A stretch of 64,000 bases of DNA from Torreya grandis (GCA_037957365.1 JARHVA010000157.1:2054501-2118500); one strand, 5' to 3'; shown: positions 48,568 to 59,324, counted from the first letter of the stretch. Notes: a model not told the origin generated them from the sequence alone. Numbers and translations: made by a program.

Positions 48568-49776
48568 TGATTTAACTAGTTTGGGAATAATGGATTTTTA
48601 TTCCTATTTTAGTTAAGGGTCTAGATTAATAAATCAAAAAAGAATATTATAATAAATACAGTCTTAATTTGTATAATTTACGTCTTTTGTATATTTCTAA
48701 AATAGCAATAAATACAGAGAAATATGACTTATTTGGAAATAGGTTGAGGTGCCTGAGATAGAGGTTGAAACTAGCTATGTAGGATTGGGATAGTGTTATG
48801 AATCTGAATATGGCTTTCATTTGAAGAAAGGATACGAGCACCAAAAATAGGATGCTTTGGTGCTTGACACTATTGTCCACTCCTACTTCTATTGTCTAAA
48901 CTAGTCATAAAGACTTCAAACTTTTTGGGTTTTTGCATTATTCTTGTGAGAGCCTGCTTGTGAAATCTTGAGCATTGATTATCAACAAAACTCACTATAG
49001 AGCTGATTTACTCTTCAAACCCTAACCCTTCATCATACTTGATAAAATAATCTTTGAATCACTTGAGAAAGGAGGGGTCAGTGTGTAAGATGTATTGAAT
49101 TTGTAATCCACACCCCTTGTGTGGGCATGCTACCTACATACCAATACTCCGAAGAGAGATCAATCCATATATAGTTCTCCCACCTAATATGCTTTATGAA
49201 ATAGTGTAATGTGGATGCAAAAATGCCAAATTGAGAATGTTTGAGGTGGTTAGGGGTTGGTATGAGGGTTTGACTATGTTTGTTGTTATGTTGGGTGATT
49301 ATATGCATAGAATAGGGAAGTTTACCTTAGTGATTTGTTTGTATTCCTTCTTTATTTATAATATTTTTCACCTCCCCTTTGTAAATGAGTTTTAATGGGA
49401 TTTTATAGGGAACAATTGTTCATGGGTCAGATGTATTCATGCTAGGCCAACACAATTAAGGATAGGGATCGGATGAAAATAACCATTAGGGATCAAAGTG
49501 AAAATGGATAGGAGCACCAAAAATAAGACACCCTAGGGTTTGGTGTTATATTCCAAGTATAGTGCTCCTGTCCTACAGGCTCAGGACCTGGGGGAATAGG
49601 ATTGGCTTGGAAAAAATAGTCTGGCTAAGGTGGAATGATCATTTAGAAGGTTTTAGATGATCAATAATGAGAAAAAATATGTTTATAAGGGTCAAAAGAG
49701 CATGAAAAAAGGAGTTATGAATAGGGTGTCACAAGACACACTCAAACTACCAATTTGGACATTTTATATGACTACA
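48568..49776 (-). repeat. 3' LTR of element C
   Basis: Pairs with 59327-60540. Shared blocks include TAGTTAAGGG.CTAGATTAAT, CTACATACCAATACTCCGA, TCACCTCCCCTTTGTAAATGA and TTTGGACATTTTATATGACTA. It has TATAAATA at 49353-49360 on the minus strand. Confidence 0.85.
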
Positions 49777-49792
49777 TTTGCCCCCCTTTATT
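49777..49792 (-). other. Polypurine tract of element C
   Basis: Minus-strand AAAGGGGGGCAAA immediately before the LTR start TGTAGTCATA. Confidence 0.75.
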
Positions 49793-52700
49793 CTAGTGAT
49801 GTAGTAAAGTGAAATATCAGGATAAAGGAAAAATAGAAAGTGTACCTAAACTTACCTACAAGGATGAAGCCCATGAAGATGTGTGAATTTGAGTGATGTT
49901 GAATTATGTTGAATGATGTTGGGTGTGTGTTGTACCAAGAGTAATATCATGAATGGAGCTAAGTGCTCAATTCTTCGAGGGTGGCTCAAGAATAAAAAGG
50001 CTAGCCATTTGGCTCTATCGTCACCCACTAAGTGAAGATATGTGATCATGCATGTGTTGATTGATGTTTGGCCTATGTGTTTAATCCCTTTGAGTAGGTG
50101 GCTCAAGAATATAAAGGTTAGCTAGTCCTTTACCTCCATCATTGCCCACTATGTAGTGAACCATGAACTGATCTCGGTATGAATGTCTGTCATATGAGAT
50201 GCATCTTGAAGCCCATGAATGCTCTATAATCTGACAATGTGGCATGAATAGCTAAATGTATACTGATAACTAGGCCAATTTTGGCCACTCCAAAAGGTGA
50301 AGATTAGGCTTGTATGAAAGCCATTCCAAAATTGAGAACTAGGCTTATACAAAAGCCACTCTGAAATGATACCAACCACCTGTAGATGTAAAAAGACATG
50401 CAACTACTGAGATTACCTAGGTAATATAATGAATTGGAAATAAAATAAGGCAAATGTGCCATGCACATGGCCTCTAATCACTAGTGTCTATAACATGGAT
50501 TCTAATCTAGAAGTTGTGTCAATTGCCCAATCTGAAACTAAAAATGACAGACATCATACCATGCATGATGCCCCCTATATCTAGATACTCTAAGTAAAAT
50601 TGTACTAAAACTACTCAATCTAAACTATACTATAGCTAACAAAACTGTAACTGACCTTACTTTTCTATTTATTTTTGGAAATTTTGAGTTTTTGGCTATT
50701 TAGACAGGAACATCAAAAATAGGACACTTTGTTGTTCAGCATTGTAGTCCAAGTATGGTGTTCTTGTCCTTTATTGTTTTTTATCACTATTTTATATTCC
50801 TCACTATCTTTATAGTCTATTATGCCTAGTTAAAATTTTGATTACTATTCTAAGTGTTCTAAAAATTGATTTTTGATAGGTAAAAAGCTCTGATCTCTAT
50901 GACAAAACCCCTATTTGTTTCCCCGTCTTTTGAGGGTAGGAATGAAGACTGTACAATGACTGCCCTAAAAAAAAGAGCCCTACAAGTGTGTTATGTTATG
51001 AAATTCATGATATAGCATTGATAATCAAAAATATGTCTCAGTTTGTATTGGAGAATGTTAGATCAATAGGGATATGCCTGGATAGATGTAACAATGTAAT
51101 AACATGTGCAGTATACTGAACTGAAAGTGGAAATTTGGTTAGTTGTTAGGTGTTAGTTTTCAAGGAGGGATATATCATGATGTCCATCATGGCATCAAAG
51201 AAAGCAAGATAATGCATGATATGGATTGTGGCATTTCAAACAATTGAGAAGCAAATAAGCAAACAAGCATGCAAGGCAAGAAGCAATAAGCATACAAAAG
51301 TGGCCAAGGGGCCAAGTAAATAAGGGACATGGGCACATGTCACTCAAATTGGGAAAGCAAGCATACAAGGCATGTTTAAATGCCACATATACATATAATT
51401 GAAAATAAGTAAGGTTGGCATGAGGGCTCCAAACACATAGAAGAGTACAAACAAAGAAAATTGGCAAATGTCATAAGGCACACACAAGAGACAAAATAGG
51501 AAATGATAAATGCAATCACATTTAGCTACTCAATGAAACAAAGGAAAGCATGTAAATGCTGAAAATACTATCACATCTAACTAATCAAAGCAAGAAGTGA
51601 AAGTATGAAAAACTTGTAGTACAAGACTAGGTAGATGCTAAGATATACATAAGTGCTATATACTAGTGAGTGTCGATAGAATAATCTATGTAAGCTAGTA
51701 ATTAATGTACATCAACATGATAACTAAAGTGTGTGGTGTAGGAATGACATAACTTGTATGGTGTAGTCATGTAGAAGATGCCCCCGGTGGGTAGATATGT
51801 TGATGTATGTCTTGAATGTTAGGATGCCCCATCAATGGGTAGAGTGAAGCAATCAAGGATCTAGGTCTCACTGTACACACTCAAAGAAGATCAAGTGAAG
51901 CATGGTAATGTAGATAAATCACAAATAATATCATAGAATAGCAAAATGTGAGTTTAGCATGGTAGTAGAAATGTAAAGCATAGATAATACATACAGTTGA
52001 AATGTTTTTAATGTTTTGAGTTATTTGAATGTTTTTGTATTTTGACATGTTATATTATTTTTGGTATTTTTGGAATATTGTATTATTTTTGGTATTTTTT
52101 AAATAAGATATGTACAAATAATCATAAATAAACTATGTACAATAAATTGAAAAGAAGCTATGTACAATTAAGATTGAAAAATTATGTATAAGTAATCAGA
52201 AATAAACTATGTACAATAATGTAAGTAAAGAAATATATACATAATAACATAAAAGACTAAACTAAAAGGGGGTAAAGGGTTCAAGGATGGAGCCCATTGG
52301 GGATGGAAATGGAGGAAGGGATCACATCCATCATCAAATGTCTTGAGATCATTATCATAAGTATCATCATATGCCATAGGCTATGTGTATATGGTAGCTA
52401 TCTCCTCAGTTGTCGGTGAGATTTGTGATCTTTGTATATTTGAAGATCTATCACTCATAGTGGTGTCATCCTATCGAAGGAAAATTGGGGATGGCTCTGG
52501 TGGTGAAAATTCTAGTTCTCCTCTGGGGCATTTAACTCAGGTAGTATATGGACTTGATGGAAGTGGTGGAGCTGGTGTTGATGGTGATGTAATCTAAATA
52601 GTACCCTAAATTTTTAGTTTATCCAATCTCTGTTGTAAATATATACATGAGTCTATGTCATGGCCTATGATTTTATGAAAGAGACAAAATGGGTGACCAT

Positions 52701-53120
52701 CCCATTATGATAACCTACTAATAGATCTATGTTGTACTATAAGCAATGTGATTCAACCATGATCAAGTAACATTTGTAGCATAATATATGGTTGATGTTG
52801 TGTGTTATCTGCCTGAATCTGAATGATTGGATCTATATCTATAGAGGTAACCATGTGAACTATATGTGCCAAGTGATCTGTTTATGGCCATGAATGTGTA
52901 ATATATCCTAAGAGTGTAGTTTGAGATGCTAAGTGTGATGTAGGATGTGTAATGATGGATCAAAAGTCATCTTGATACTCTCCTAGACCAACTATTGTAA
53001 ATCTTAATCCACATAAATAGTCATCTATGAGTGTGGGTGTCGTATCATCATCTAAAGTAGCCTAGGAATCTATATCAACATCATGCATATATGGTAGCTC
53101 AGAATTTACCACAAGGGGTA
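49793..53120 (-). other. Non-coding internal region of element C
   Basis: No domain readable in about 3.3 kb. It shares with element B the GTGTACCTAAACTTACCTA block near the LTR, GCATGATGCCCCC (near 50562-50575) and the hairpin block near 51300-51384. A text element of the LTR (ACCAAAAATAAGACACCCTA at 49508) recurs in degenerate form at 50710. A plus-strand frame at 52385-52597 and minus-strand frames at 49852-50106 and 51195-51467 have no motif. Confidence 0.55.
51300..51384. repeat. Hairpin block of element C
   Basis: TGGCC-AAGG-GGCCA (about 51301-51314), GACATG-GGCA-CATGTC (51326-51341) and GGCAT-GTTTAA-ATGCC (51369-51384). These are the counterparts of the hairpins at 30432-30682 in element B. 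Confidence 0.65.
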
Positions 53121-53524
53121 ACTACGATATGGGATTCTCATCAATTATAGTAGTAAAATAGAGTGATTTTGTAAGAGTATTTGTAACTAATGGAGTAATT
53201 GTGACTACTTGAGGAGTTGTATCTGTAGAATCAATTGGGACTACTAGAACTACTAATGATGATTGTATAATTGTAATAAGTGTAGGAATTGTGATTGTTG
53301 GAGTAGCTGGAATGGTTGAAGATGCCATAACTGGCTGAGTATCTAGAGCTAAAGAAACAACTGTAAATGGAAGAGTATGCGATGTGATAGTCTCTCCTAC
53401 CTCGTATGTATATATCTGGTCAAGAGAAATGCAATGAGGTGATTCTTAAATTGTTATATGAGGTGTCCCACCTAGAGAAATAGTCAAAGATGACTCTATA
53501 ATTCTATAATATCTAAATGGTTAG
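53121..53524 (-). other. Low-complexity stretch following the protease relic
   Basis: A minus-strand frame at 53328-53122 is rich in threonine, isoleucine, valine and proline (for example TIPATPTITIPTLITI) and looks like a linker or decayed hinge of the polyprotein. No RT follows. Confidence 0.4.
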
Positions 53525-53886
53525 TTATCTGTTGGGCATGTGTATAGGTATCCTTCATGGATAAATTTAACACATCGATGAAGAGTAGAGAGAACTTCCC
53601 CCATAGCGTGTATCTAAGGTTATCCAAGTAAAATGATATAATGAAGAGGATCGAGCATGACCTTGAACTGTGTAGAAAGGTTTTTGGGCCCTACCATGAT
53701 ATCCAAAGTAATAGTGCCTAATGTTTGTTGTGGTATATCATCAAACCCTCTAATGTTCTTATATGACTTTTGCATAGATGCCATATCTATGTCTATGGTC
53801 TGTAAAAATGTAATATTACATGTATTAAGTTTGAAACCACTATCAACTAAAACTATCTTAACTTCACTGGTTTTGACTTGAGCTTG
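53525..53886 (-). pseudogene. Retropepsin (aspartic protease) relic of element C, 3' part
   Basis: Downstream part of the gag-protease frame, open on the minus strand from the insertion point to about 53620. It contains VKIVLVDSGF with the catalytic DSG triad at 53844-53836, then LGTITLDIMVG, FKVMLDPLHYIILLG, the flap and C-terminal LG of plant Ty3/gypsy proteases. The following RPW is mutated to stop-P-stop at 53628-53611. Further on, IHAMGEVLSTLHRCVKFIHE matches the standard continuation after RPW. The protease would mature the Gag-Pol polyprotein inside particles. The frame begins exactly at the target duplication of the nested young element and continues from 58325 on the far side. The predicted longer frame to 53940 includes codons that belong to the inserted LTR. 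Confidence 0.8.
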
Positions 53887-53928
53887 TGTGATGTCCCCTA
53901 CTAATAGGGAATATCGAAAGACACAAAA

Positions 53929-54028
53929 CTCTGATACCACTGTGATGTCCCTTACTTAGGGGCTCTCTTATCTACACAAAAAACTCTGATACCAAAGACC
54001 AAAGCTCTGATACCACTGTAATATCCCC
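53929..54028 (-). repeat. Serial LTR-terminus/PBS junction copies inside the LTR of element G
   Basis: Reading leftwards on the plus strand as given: CTCTGATACCA at 53929-53939 followed by C and TGTGATGTCCC (53941-53951), CTCTGATACCA at 53984-53994, and CTCTGATACCA at 54005-54015 followed by C and TGTAATATCCCC (54017-54028). On the element strand each is an LTR end (GGGGAYATYACA), one G, and TGGTATCAGAG, exactly like the true end and primer site at 56921-56940. The same set is in the 5' LTR at 56977-57076. Confidence 0.85.
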
Positions 54029-54289
54029 TTCTAAACAGGAAATATAGCAACACAAAAAATCTGAACCAAGATATAATCGCTGTTGAATAAATTCAGAAAG
54101 ATCACAATAATATAGTCTTTTAATAACAAATTACAGATTGTATCACTTGTCCTTGTAAATTATTACAATTGCAGTCCTCTAATATGCATATAAAAATGAA
54201 ATACCGTCTTGAAAACCCTGGCTTTGAAAATCTGGGAGTGCAAATCGAGTTCTGGAAAGTCTCGGCCCTTCTGTGTCGACACACAGTCG

Positions 54290-54407
54290 CCGTCGTCGGT
54301 CGATATATCACCGATGTCGGTCTCTGCCGGTCGGATTTCTGCCGACGTCGATCTTAAGTCGACCGATGTCGGTCACTGAAACCCTCTGTCTGCCGATGTC
54401 GGTTCCT
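54290..54407. repeat. CCGACGTCGG-type palindrome cluster, 3' LTR of element G
   Basis: Several copies of CCGACGTCG/CCGATGTCGG, including ACCGATGTCGGTC twice and TGCCGATGTCGG, within 120 bp. The corresponding stretch of the 5' LTR (57338-57455) differs at five CpG-type positions. Confidence 0.8.
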
Positions 54408-55240
54408 GCACTGATCTGTACGAACCCGTACGGATTCTGTACGGCCGCAAATTAAGCACCACTTCCCTGTCTTCAACCCCTGATCCGAAATATATATGTC
54501 TCTAGCACAGTAGATCTCTAGCTGTATAATTTATTGAATCAAAACATAAAGCAATAAATACCTGGAATATCTGTGATAACTTCTGTGTGAAGTTATCTCT
54601 CAAACCTGAAATTCGGTGATAACTTCTGGATGAAGCTATCTCTCACTTTGGCAATAGATCAGCTGATATTTCACAGCCTCTTAATTGCACACACTGAAGA
54701 GGGAACGTTCTCCAATGTAAATGCAATCCTTGAACCCTAGGCTCAGTCTTCACAGAAGAAATTCTTCAATTTTCAATAATCAATAATCAATAGCATAATG
54801 AACAATGGCCTCCATGAGAAACCCTTATACCCTCAAAAGATATGCTTGCCCTAATTAGGGTTTCTTAAATTAGAATTAGGGTTTCTAATTAAAAATAGGC
54901 TAAATAATTAATAATTAATTATTAATGAGACCAAATAATTAATATTTGATTAAATCAATCAAATATTAATATCTCCCTCAATATACATCGGATCCTCAAA
55001 CCGATCGAAGCAGGTGAATCAGGGAGTGATTTCGCATATGACCATACCAAAATAAAGGTGCTCCACTGCATATCAAATATCCCTAAAAAGTAGGAGCCCT
55101 GGCCAAATATGTCTGAAATAACCTGAATGAAAATCAAATGTAGAAACCCTGTGAATCAAAGTCAATCCAAGCTCCATTATGACCCTCTATCCATCCTATT
55201 AGCCTACGAAGGTCGCATAATAGGCCAATCATCAAATCTG

Positions 55241-56842
55241 TCAATGTTCACAAAAAAGGGGACATGACAATCCGCCCCTCCGAAAATTGCTTGTCCCCAA
55301 GCAATCTCGGGACAATGAACTACTCGATCCACCTGGATCCCAAATGTAGTTATGCTCTGCACTGCTGTGAATCAATGTGAGTACCTGCAATATCATCAAA
55401 AGTAAAACAAAGAGGAACCCATAATCAAATTGGTGAACACAACTCAACCAATCTCTAAAATCACAACTGCCCTGGATGTGTCGATACTGTAGATTGTGTA
55501 CTTGGCAACTGCAAATCCCATCTACAAAAGATGGTGTTAATCCATCCCATAACTGATCCCTCTGTAATGGTGGCACAACCAACTGTACCACACTGTCAAA
55601 TGTGTGAGAAGAATCAATCTGGAGACTCGACTCCACTGATATCCCAAACCCCTCAGAATTAGGTACTCCCAAGTCCTGAACCGGTGTATCAGCCTCATCA
55701 ACGTGCTCCTCAGCAACAACTGTAGGAACGTACTCACCAACTACACTCAATGTACTAACCTCTGAGTCTGGGGCTGGTGAAGACCGTAAATGCTCTAACT
55801 CCATGGTCATCTTAGCCAAACGAAATTGTGACTCCTCATAAGCTAACTGCGTAGTATCAAGAATCTCAGAAGTCGCCTCTAGCTGCTGAGTAAGCTCACT
55901 CACCTTATCTTCCTCGACCAACAATGCATCATATGCTGTGCTACCCCACTCCTTAAGATAATCTCTGTCGGCGACCAACTGCATATAATCCTGTCTCAGA
56001 ATCTGGATAGCCTCCCATAAAGAGTGGATCTCTGTCAAGGACAAATAACTACCTCCCTGTTCGATGCTAGTAGGAGAACCCCATCCATATACTGCTAACA
56101 ACTGACGAGCATCATCGAAATGCTTGCAAGCGGTAGCAATGTCTCGCTCACTAACTCTCAGCTGACTAGACACCTGGTGGCACTGGCTAGACTGTCTCCT
56201 ACAATCCTCCTCTGATGCATGGTCCAAAAGAGTAGACTCAGAATCACTGATCTCTGGAGTACTACCATCCATACTCTGTGAATCAACTCCATAGCTCATA
56301 TCAACAGACGGAGTATCAACAACTGTAGCATCACTGTCTAATTCTTCCATATGGAAAGAAACAACTGGTGAAACTAAGTCCTCAAAACTGTCCACTGCAA
56401 TCTCCTGAGTATCATCTGCAATAATCGGATCCTGGGACTCTGCTACAATCTCTGCCATAGTTGAGAGATCATCAACCCTCAGTGCACTAACATCTGAGCC
56501 CACCTGTACACTCTGAGTGCAAGCATCTAACTCATCATCATCTTCACTATATCCTATCTCATAATCATAATAATTTTGGGACATGCTACTCTTTCGTTGA
56601 AGTGATCTGTAGTGCTCTCTCCTATGCTTAACAAAGAGATCAAAAGGCAATAACTTCTGAATTTGAGGTGGTACTAACTCCCACTCCCCCTTCGTTGTCA
56701 TATACCGTGCGAGTTTGTTTTTGGATGTAGGATATGAAAGAATTTCATTCATCCTCTTCTGGGTTTCATCCAACTGCTTCAAACTGTGTTCCAGCTTCTT
56801 CATATCATTGTCCCACTGTCTCTGAGTATATGAAGGCATCAT
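55241..56842 (-). CDS. Unknown acidic coiled-coil protein of element G, about 533 aa
   Basis: I do not recognise this protein. The first ATG is at 56842 (MMPSYTQRQW); an upstream in-frame TTG at 56869 is not a credible start. From the ATG: residues about 14-34 are a charged helix (KKLEHSLKQLDETQKRM); 50-85 hold KGEWELVPP and a basic patch (KHRREHYRSLQRK); 90-215 are strongly acidic and serine-rich; about 265-355 form a heptad-rich coiled coil (EEDKVSELTQQLEATSEIL); about 475-491 are hydrophobic (GFLFVLLLMILQVLTLI), a possible membrane segment. There is no zinc knuckle, DSG protease triad, YVDD or DDE pattern. The last codons run through the polypurine tract into the LTR, with the stop at 55243-55241. 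No stops or shifts interrupt it, and it is much less AT-rich than the neighbouring DNA, so it was recently under selection or recently copied. It could be a gag-like, envelope-like or captured host protein; none is demonstrated. Confidence 0.75.
   Translation of the reverse strand: MMPSYTQRQWDNDMKKLEHSLKQLDETQKRMNEILSYPTSKNKLARYMTTKGEWELVPPQIQKLLPFDLFVKHRREHYRSLQRKSSMSQNYYDYEIGYSEDDDELDACTQSVQVGSDVSALRVDDLSTMAEIVAESQDPIIADDTQEIAVDSFEDLVSPVVSFHMEELDSDATVVDTPSVDMSYGVDSQSMDGSTPEISDSESTLLDHASEEDCRRQSSQCHQVSSQLRVSERDIATACKHFDDARQLLAVYGWGSPTSIEQGGSYLSLTEIHSLWEAIQILRQDYMQLVADRDYLKEWGSTAYDALLVEEDKVSELTQQLEATSEILDTTQLAYEESQFRLAKMTMELEHLRSSPAPDSEVSTLSVVGEYVPTVVAEEHVDEADTPVQDLGVPNSEGFGISVESSLQIDSSHTFDSVVQLVVPPLQRDQLWDGLTPSFVDGICSCQVHNLQYRHIQGSCDFRDWLSCVHQFDYGFLFVLLLMILQVLTLIHSSAEHNYIWDPGGSSSSLSRDCLGTSNFRRGGLSCPLFCEH
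55270..55282 (-). other. Polypurine tract of element G
   Basis: Minus-strand CGGAGGGGCGGAT abuts the 3' LTR start TGTCATGTCC. One C interrupts the purine run. Confidence 0.8.
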
Positions 56843-56886
56843 GATCCTTCGCTGATTCAATCTACCCAACAGGATGGCAAGACATT

Positions 56887-56933
56887 AGCTCTGATGTGCC
56901 CAACAGGATGGCAGGAATTTAGCTCTGATACCA
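56887..56933 (-). other. Initiator-Met primer-binding site with a partial second copy
   Basis: Minus-strand TGGTATCAGAGCT (56933-56921) lies one base inside the 5' LTR. About 38 bp further on, a tandem duplication repeats CAGAGCTAA and TGCCATCCTGTTGGG, giving a partial site ATCAGAGCT at 56895-56887. Confidence 0.88.
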
Positions 56934-56934
56934 C

Positions 56935-58324
56935 TGTGATGTCCCCTACTAATAGGGAATATCGAAAGACACAAAACTCTGATACCACTGTGATGTCCCT
57001 TACTTAGGGGCTCTCTTATCTACACAAAAAACTCTGATACCAAAGACCAAAGCTCTGATACCACTGTAATATCCCCTTCTAAACAGGAAATATAGCAACA
57101 CAAAAAATCTGAACCAAGATATAATCGCTGTTGAATAAATTCAGAAAGATCACAATAATATAGTCTTTTAATAACAAATTACAGATTGTATCACTTGTCC
57201 TTGTAAATTATTACAATTGCAGTCCTCTAATATGCATATAAAAATGAAATACCGTCTTGAAAACCCTGGCTTTGAAAATCTGGGAGTGCAAATCGAGTTC
57301 TGGAAAGTCTCGGCCCTTCTGTGTCGACACACAGTCGCCGTCATCGGTCGATATATCGCCGACGTCGGTCTCTGCCGGTCGGATTTCTGCCGACGTCGGT
57401 CTTAAGTCGACCGATGTCGGTCACTGAAACCCTCTGTCTGCCGATGTCAGTTCCTGCACTGATCTGTACGAACCCGTACGGATTCTGTACGGCCGCAAAT
57501 TAAGCACCACTTCCCTGTCTTCAACCCCTGATCTGAAATATATATGTCTCTAGCACATTAGATCTCTAGCTTTATAATTTATTGAATCAAAACATAAAGC
57601 AATAAATACCTGGAATATCTGTGATAACTTCTGTGTGAAGTTATCTCTCAAACCTGAAATTCGGTGATAACTTCTGGATGAAGCTATCTCTCACTTTGGC
57701 AATAGATCAGCTGATATTTCACAGCCTCTTAATTGCACACACTGAAGAGGGAACGTTCTCAAATGCAAATGGAATCCTTGAACCCTAGGCTCAGTCTTCA
57801 CAGAAGAAATTCTTCAATTTTCAATAATCAATAATCAATAGCATAATGAACAATGGCCTCCATGAGAAACCCTTATACCCTCAAAAGATATGCTTGCCCT
57901 AATTAGGGTTTCTTAAATTAGAATTAGGGTTTCTAATTAAAAATAGGCTAAATAATTAATAATTAATAATTAATTATTAATGAGACCAAATAATTAATAT
58001 TTGATTAAATCAATCAAATATTAATATCTCCCTCAATATACATCGGATCCTCAAACCGATCGAAGCAGGTGAATCAGGGAGTGATTCCGCATATGACCAT
58101 ACCAAAATAAAGGTGCTCCACTGCATATCAAATATCCCTAAAAAGTAGGAGCCCTGGCCAAATATGTCTGAAATAACCTGAATGAAAATCAAATGTAGAA
58201 ACCCTGTGAATCAAAGTCAATCCAAGCTCCATTATGACCCTCTATCCATCCTATTAGCCTACGAAGGTCGCATAATAGGCCAATCATCAAATCTGTCAAT
58301 GTTCACAAAAAAGGGGACATGACA
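56935..58324 (-). repeat. 5' LTR of element G
   Basis: Nearly identical to 53887-55269, with 7 extra bases in the AATTAATAATTAAT tract near 57960. It ends with GGGGACATGACA and the target duplication GCTTG. Confidence 0.92.
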
Positions 58325-59080
58325 GCTTGTATGAATAATGGTATATTTTGATCAATAACTATTTGAGAAGGCATGTCCTCATGATCAAAATAAATATCAT
58401 CTTCTATAGTTTTTAATGTGTTGACCACTAATGTAAAATAAGATGGCTCTAAATTGATAGGCATAAAAGTCTGAGTGAGTGCCTAATAAAGAATGTCCTT
58501 GAACATATTTGTTTTTTAGAGCAGTTCAAACATGGAAATATTAACGGGTGTGTTTCTCAACTAATCAACAATATCATATGTCCTATGTGGATATATCTGT
58601 GCAAGTGGGTTGGGCTTGTGATAAGAAGAAATAAGAGGGTGGCAGGGTTCCTGACTAGGCAGGGGAGGCATGATGGCACATTAAATAATAGCTCTAACCA
58701 CATTATCTAATATTTGTATAGGACTAGTAGTAGCTACAGAAGGAGAGCAAAGATAATCGGCAAGTCAATGTGTTGGAGGGATAAAGGGTGTCAATTGGGC
58801 TCTCTGGCAATGGGTAGTTACCTAGGGAAGAGTAAAATGGACCATGCAACATGGCTCGACATAGGATAGAGGCTCCAAGGAAGGTGTGGAAAGAGGTATA
58901 TTAACATGTTTAGCAATGAATTCCTTAATATCATCCCATATTATAAAATGGAGGCATGAAAGGAAAAGAATGAAGCTTTGCATTAACATATAGTAAACTT
59001 CATCATTCATATACATGATAGGATAGAGCATGGACTCATTATTTGCAATAAATTTTTTAAAATGAATAAGATCCATTTGT
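58325..59080 (-). pseudogene. Gag-protease relic of element C, 5' part
   Basis: Minus-strand frame leading up to the protease. Readable pieces are MDLIHFKKFIANNESM and WDDIKEFIAKHVNIPL at 59076-58850, a proline-rich middle, then near 58600-58540 RTYDIVD-stop-LRNTPVNISMFELL, then MPINLEPSYFTLVVN and IEDDIYFDHEDMPSQ up to the insertion point. The TPVNISMFELL segment matches the T.A.IS..DLL motif found just before the protease in plant Ty3/gypsy polyproteins. Joining it to 53886 keeps one frame, with one copy of the 5-bp target site removed. Stops in several places show the host element was already decaying. The true N-terminal gag core, present in element B, was not found here. Confidence 0.65.
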
Positions 59081-59311
59081 AATTTTATGTGAAATCTGAT
59101 TTGAATGTAAGGTGATACCTCAAGAAGTAAAGGGACCTAGTAAATTCAATTAGGGTTTTAAAGAAATGATTTTTAAAATTACTATGGTGAATTTTTAAAA
59201 TTAAATGTGAAATTTTGATTTAAATATACATGAGAAATTATAAAAATAATGGAAAAATTAGCAAGGAATTTTCCCTAGGGTTTGTAGGGTTTTTGTGCAC
59301 AAACGAAGTAA

Positions 59312-59324
59312 GCCAAGTTCACCA
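59312..59324 (-). other. Candidate primer-binding site of element C
   Basis: Minus-strand TGGTGAACTTGGC, two bases inside the 5' LTR, parallel to TGGTAAACCATTC in element B. Not the initiator-Met type; tRNA not identified. Confidence 0.4.

Larger units (their letters stand above)
53887..55269 (-). repeat. 3' LTR of element G
   Basis: Starts TGTGATGTCCCC (plus strand), ends GGGGACATGACA. It contains three PBS-like CTCTGATACCA copies near its left end and a CpG-rich palindrome cluster at 54290-54407. A minus-strand GGTATAAGGG near 54820-54830 could be its TATA box (uncertain). Short frames in it (54169-54455, 54955-55137) recur in the other LTR and have no motif. Confidence 0.92.
53887..58324 (-). 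mobile_element. Young non-autonomous LTR retrotransposon with one unknown ORF (element G)
   Basis: Perfect target duplication GCTTG (53882-53886, 58325-58329); LTRs 53887-55269 (3', 1383 bp) and 56935-58324 (5', 1390 bp). By eye they differ at about a dozen substitutions, mostly C/T or G/A, and one 7-bp AT-repeat indel, under 1 percent. On the minus strand the element starts TGTCATGTCCCC, has an initiator-Met primer site after the 5' LTR and the polypurine tract CGGAGGGGCGGAT before the 3' LTR. The bases before that tract (TTGGGGACAAGCAATTTTCG) resemble the 3' end of pol in plant Ty3/gypsy elements, so a gypsy ancestor or helper is likely (inference). The 1.67-kb internal region holds a single intact ORF and no gag, protease, RT or integrase. 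It split the protease of element C. Confidence 0.92.

Noticed and set aside
54169..54455. Overlapping 62- and 60-codon plus-strand frames, repeated at 57217-57503
   Set aside because: Their repetition reflects LTR duplication. They run antisense to the element and cross the palindrome cluster.
54955..55137. 60-codon minus-strand frame present in both LTRs of element G
   Set aside because: No start context or motif; U3 sequence upstream of the likely promoter.
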